64,000 nt of DNA, from positions 57,794 to 121,793 of the forward strand of contig VZRZ01000387.1 of NCBI GenBank assembly GCA_013398175.1. The letters run 5' to 3'. Positions within the stretch are counted from its first letter, which is position 1. Each line of letters starts with the position of its first letter. The notes beneath the pieces are model-generated. The model was not told the DNA's origin. It saw only the letters and a program-made list of their open reading frames with translations, and made no database searches. The DNA is from Climacteris rufus. Lineage: Eukaryota; Chordata; Aves; Passeriformes; Climacteridae. Below, in pieces: positions 63,001-64,000 of this stretch. The translations under genes and the position numbers were made by a program.

Positions 63001-64000
63001 AGGGATGGAAAGTTTGTAAATGTTATGTTTAGGCTTTCAGTGCTACTCTTTCTAAGTACTTTGAAAACTGGCTACCTGCCATTTCATACTTGTTGGTTTA
63101 AGAAAACCCACAAGAGATTTCTAGTTCGTATGGTGTTCCAAAAAACGGAGCTGTCTTTAGCCCTCTGACCTTCTTCCTTGTGAGTTGGTAGCCACTTTCA
63201 TCCAGCTACAGCAATAACTACAAAACACTTGAGGCAGACACTAGATTTCTTACACGTGCTTCATGGATGCATGTTATTAGGAATAGCAATGGTGGTGCTC
63301 TAACCAAAAGTAGTGTCATCTCCTAATAAACATTTAATGAAAGAAATGGCCTTTCTAAATTAGATATTGTTTTTTCTATAATGTGCCTGTGACCTGGGAG
63401 AAAATCAACTAAATTCCTTAATGTCTGTAGTCATTCTATTTGAAAATATAATTCTCTGTGAGATATATAAAACTTTTATTTTAACTTACCTCAGCATTTT
63501 AAATGCAGCTGCATCCACTAGGATGCTTCTAGGCTTGCCTGGAGATCAAAGTTTCAGTTTCCCTGTGAAAGCAGTGAGTATTCTGGTAGGGGGAATTTAA
63601 CAATATTTTGTTATCTGATTTTTGTCTTCTTGCCAAAAAACAGTGCAGTAGGGCACTCACTGCTGTTTATATGATTTTCATTGACTTCAATGGGCATTGA
63701 ATCTGGCCTTATAAGAACAATTTCCTCATTGTTAGCAGCTGTTCATTGCTTAGCATTACTTGAGCCACTATTCATCTGGCCATCTGTGATCTGGGACTTC
63801 TCAGACTGCAAGAAAATCATTATCTGTTCCATTTTGGCAGAAGAATATTGTAACTTATTTTAGGGATGTATTTGTACAAGGAGTAATAATGTTTTTCCCT
63901 AATAGCTATTGCTTGTTGCTTGCCCATCTGTGATTCTAACACACAAATGTTAAATAATAAATACAGTAACAGAAGCAGTGCTTTGTACATTCAAATTAAT
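63001..64000. other. Gene-poor AT-rich DNA to window end
   Basis: No gene or strong repeat. An ancient-repeat-like motif lies at 63678-63708. The window ends without a recognisable exon. Confidence 0.5.
63678..63708. repeat. Possible ancient amniote repeat motif
   Basis: TTCATTGACTTCAATGG followed closely by GAATCTGGCC. I recall the pair 'TTGACTTCAATGG ... AATCTGGCC' as a recurrent signature of old dispersed repeats in turtles, crocodilians and birds. The first part is near-palindromic (CATTGA/TCAATG). Called from memory of the motif only. Confidence 0.3.

Noticed and set aside
1..64000. CRISPR arrays, operons, tRNA/rRNA genes, prophage, defence or biosynthetic systems
   Set aside because: Nothing of the kind is present. 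The CpG-island exon, splice donor, CR1 LINEs and overall composition show vertebrate nuclear DNA.

Overview
This is nuclear DNA from a vertebrate, most likely a bird. It is AT-rich and non-operonic, long reading frames are absent, and the only interspersed repeats I can name with confidence are decayed CR1 LINEs, the dominant retrotransposon of bird and reptile genomes. Two weaker fragments look like ancient MIR-like SINEs. There is one assembly gap (12227-12344). No bacterial, organellar, CRISPR or rRNA/tRNA signal was seen.

Layout. Positions 1-419 are a pyrimidine-rich 5' flank or 5' UTR leading into a CpG-rich block (about 400-720). That block holds the only convincing protein-coding sequence: a first coding exon at 420-510 (+), 30 codons plus one base, starting MSKKRKALEGGG and ending at a GTAGGG splice donor. 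I could not assign the gene. The rest, 511-64000, reads as the start of a very large first intron, or intron plus intergenic DNA. No further exon with coding character was recognised.

Repeats. A head-to-head pair of CR1 copies lies at 24062-24590 (-) and 24850-25788 (+). A third CR1 is at 44575-45860 (+), and a reverse-transcriptase fragment that lacks its 3' end is at 62240-63000 (-). MIR-like SINE remnants sit at about 35330-35440 and 60495-60630. A GC-rich, CpG-poor block at 46260-46690 is unassigned.

Most interesting region. Between 36.09 and 37.82 kb there is (1) a 137-bp element with 24-bp inverted arms (22/24 identical), each arm carrying an RFX X-box-like sequence, (2) a hairpin-rich AT segment, and (3) a perfect palindromic X-box match. 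This looks like an old palindromic repeat that may have become a regulatory element. Two further palindromes (56055-56082, 58916-58948) are unlikely by chance. Three CTCF-like motifs and a G-quadruplex candidate are also listed. These are inferences from sequence alone; conservation and chromatin data would decide them. I found no new protein system.
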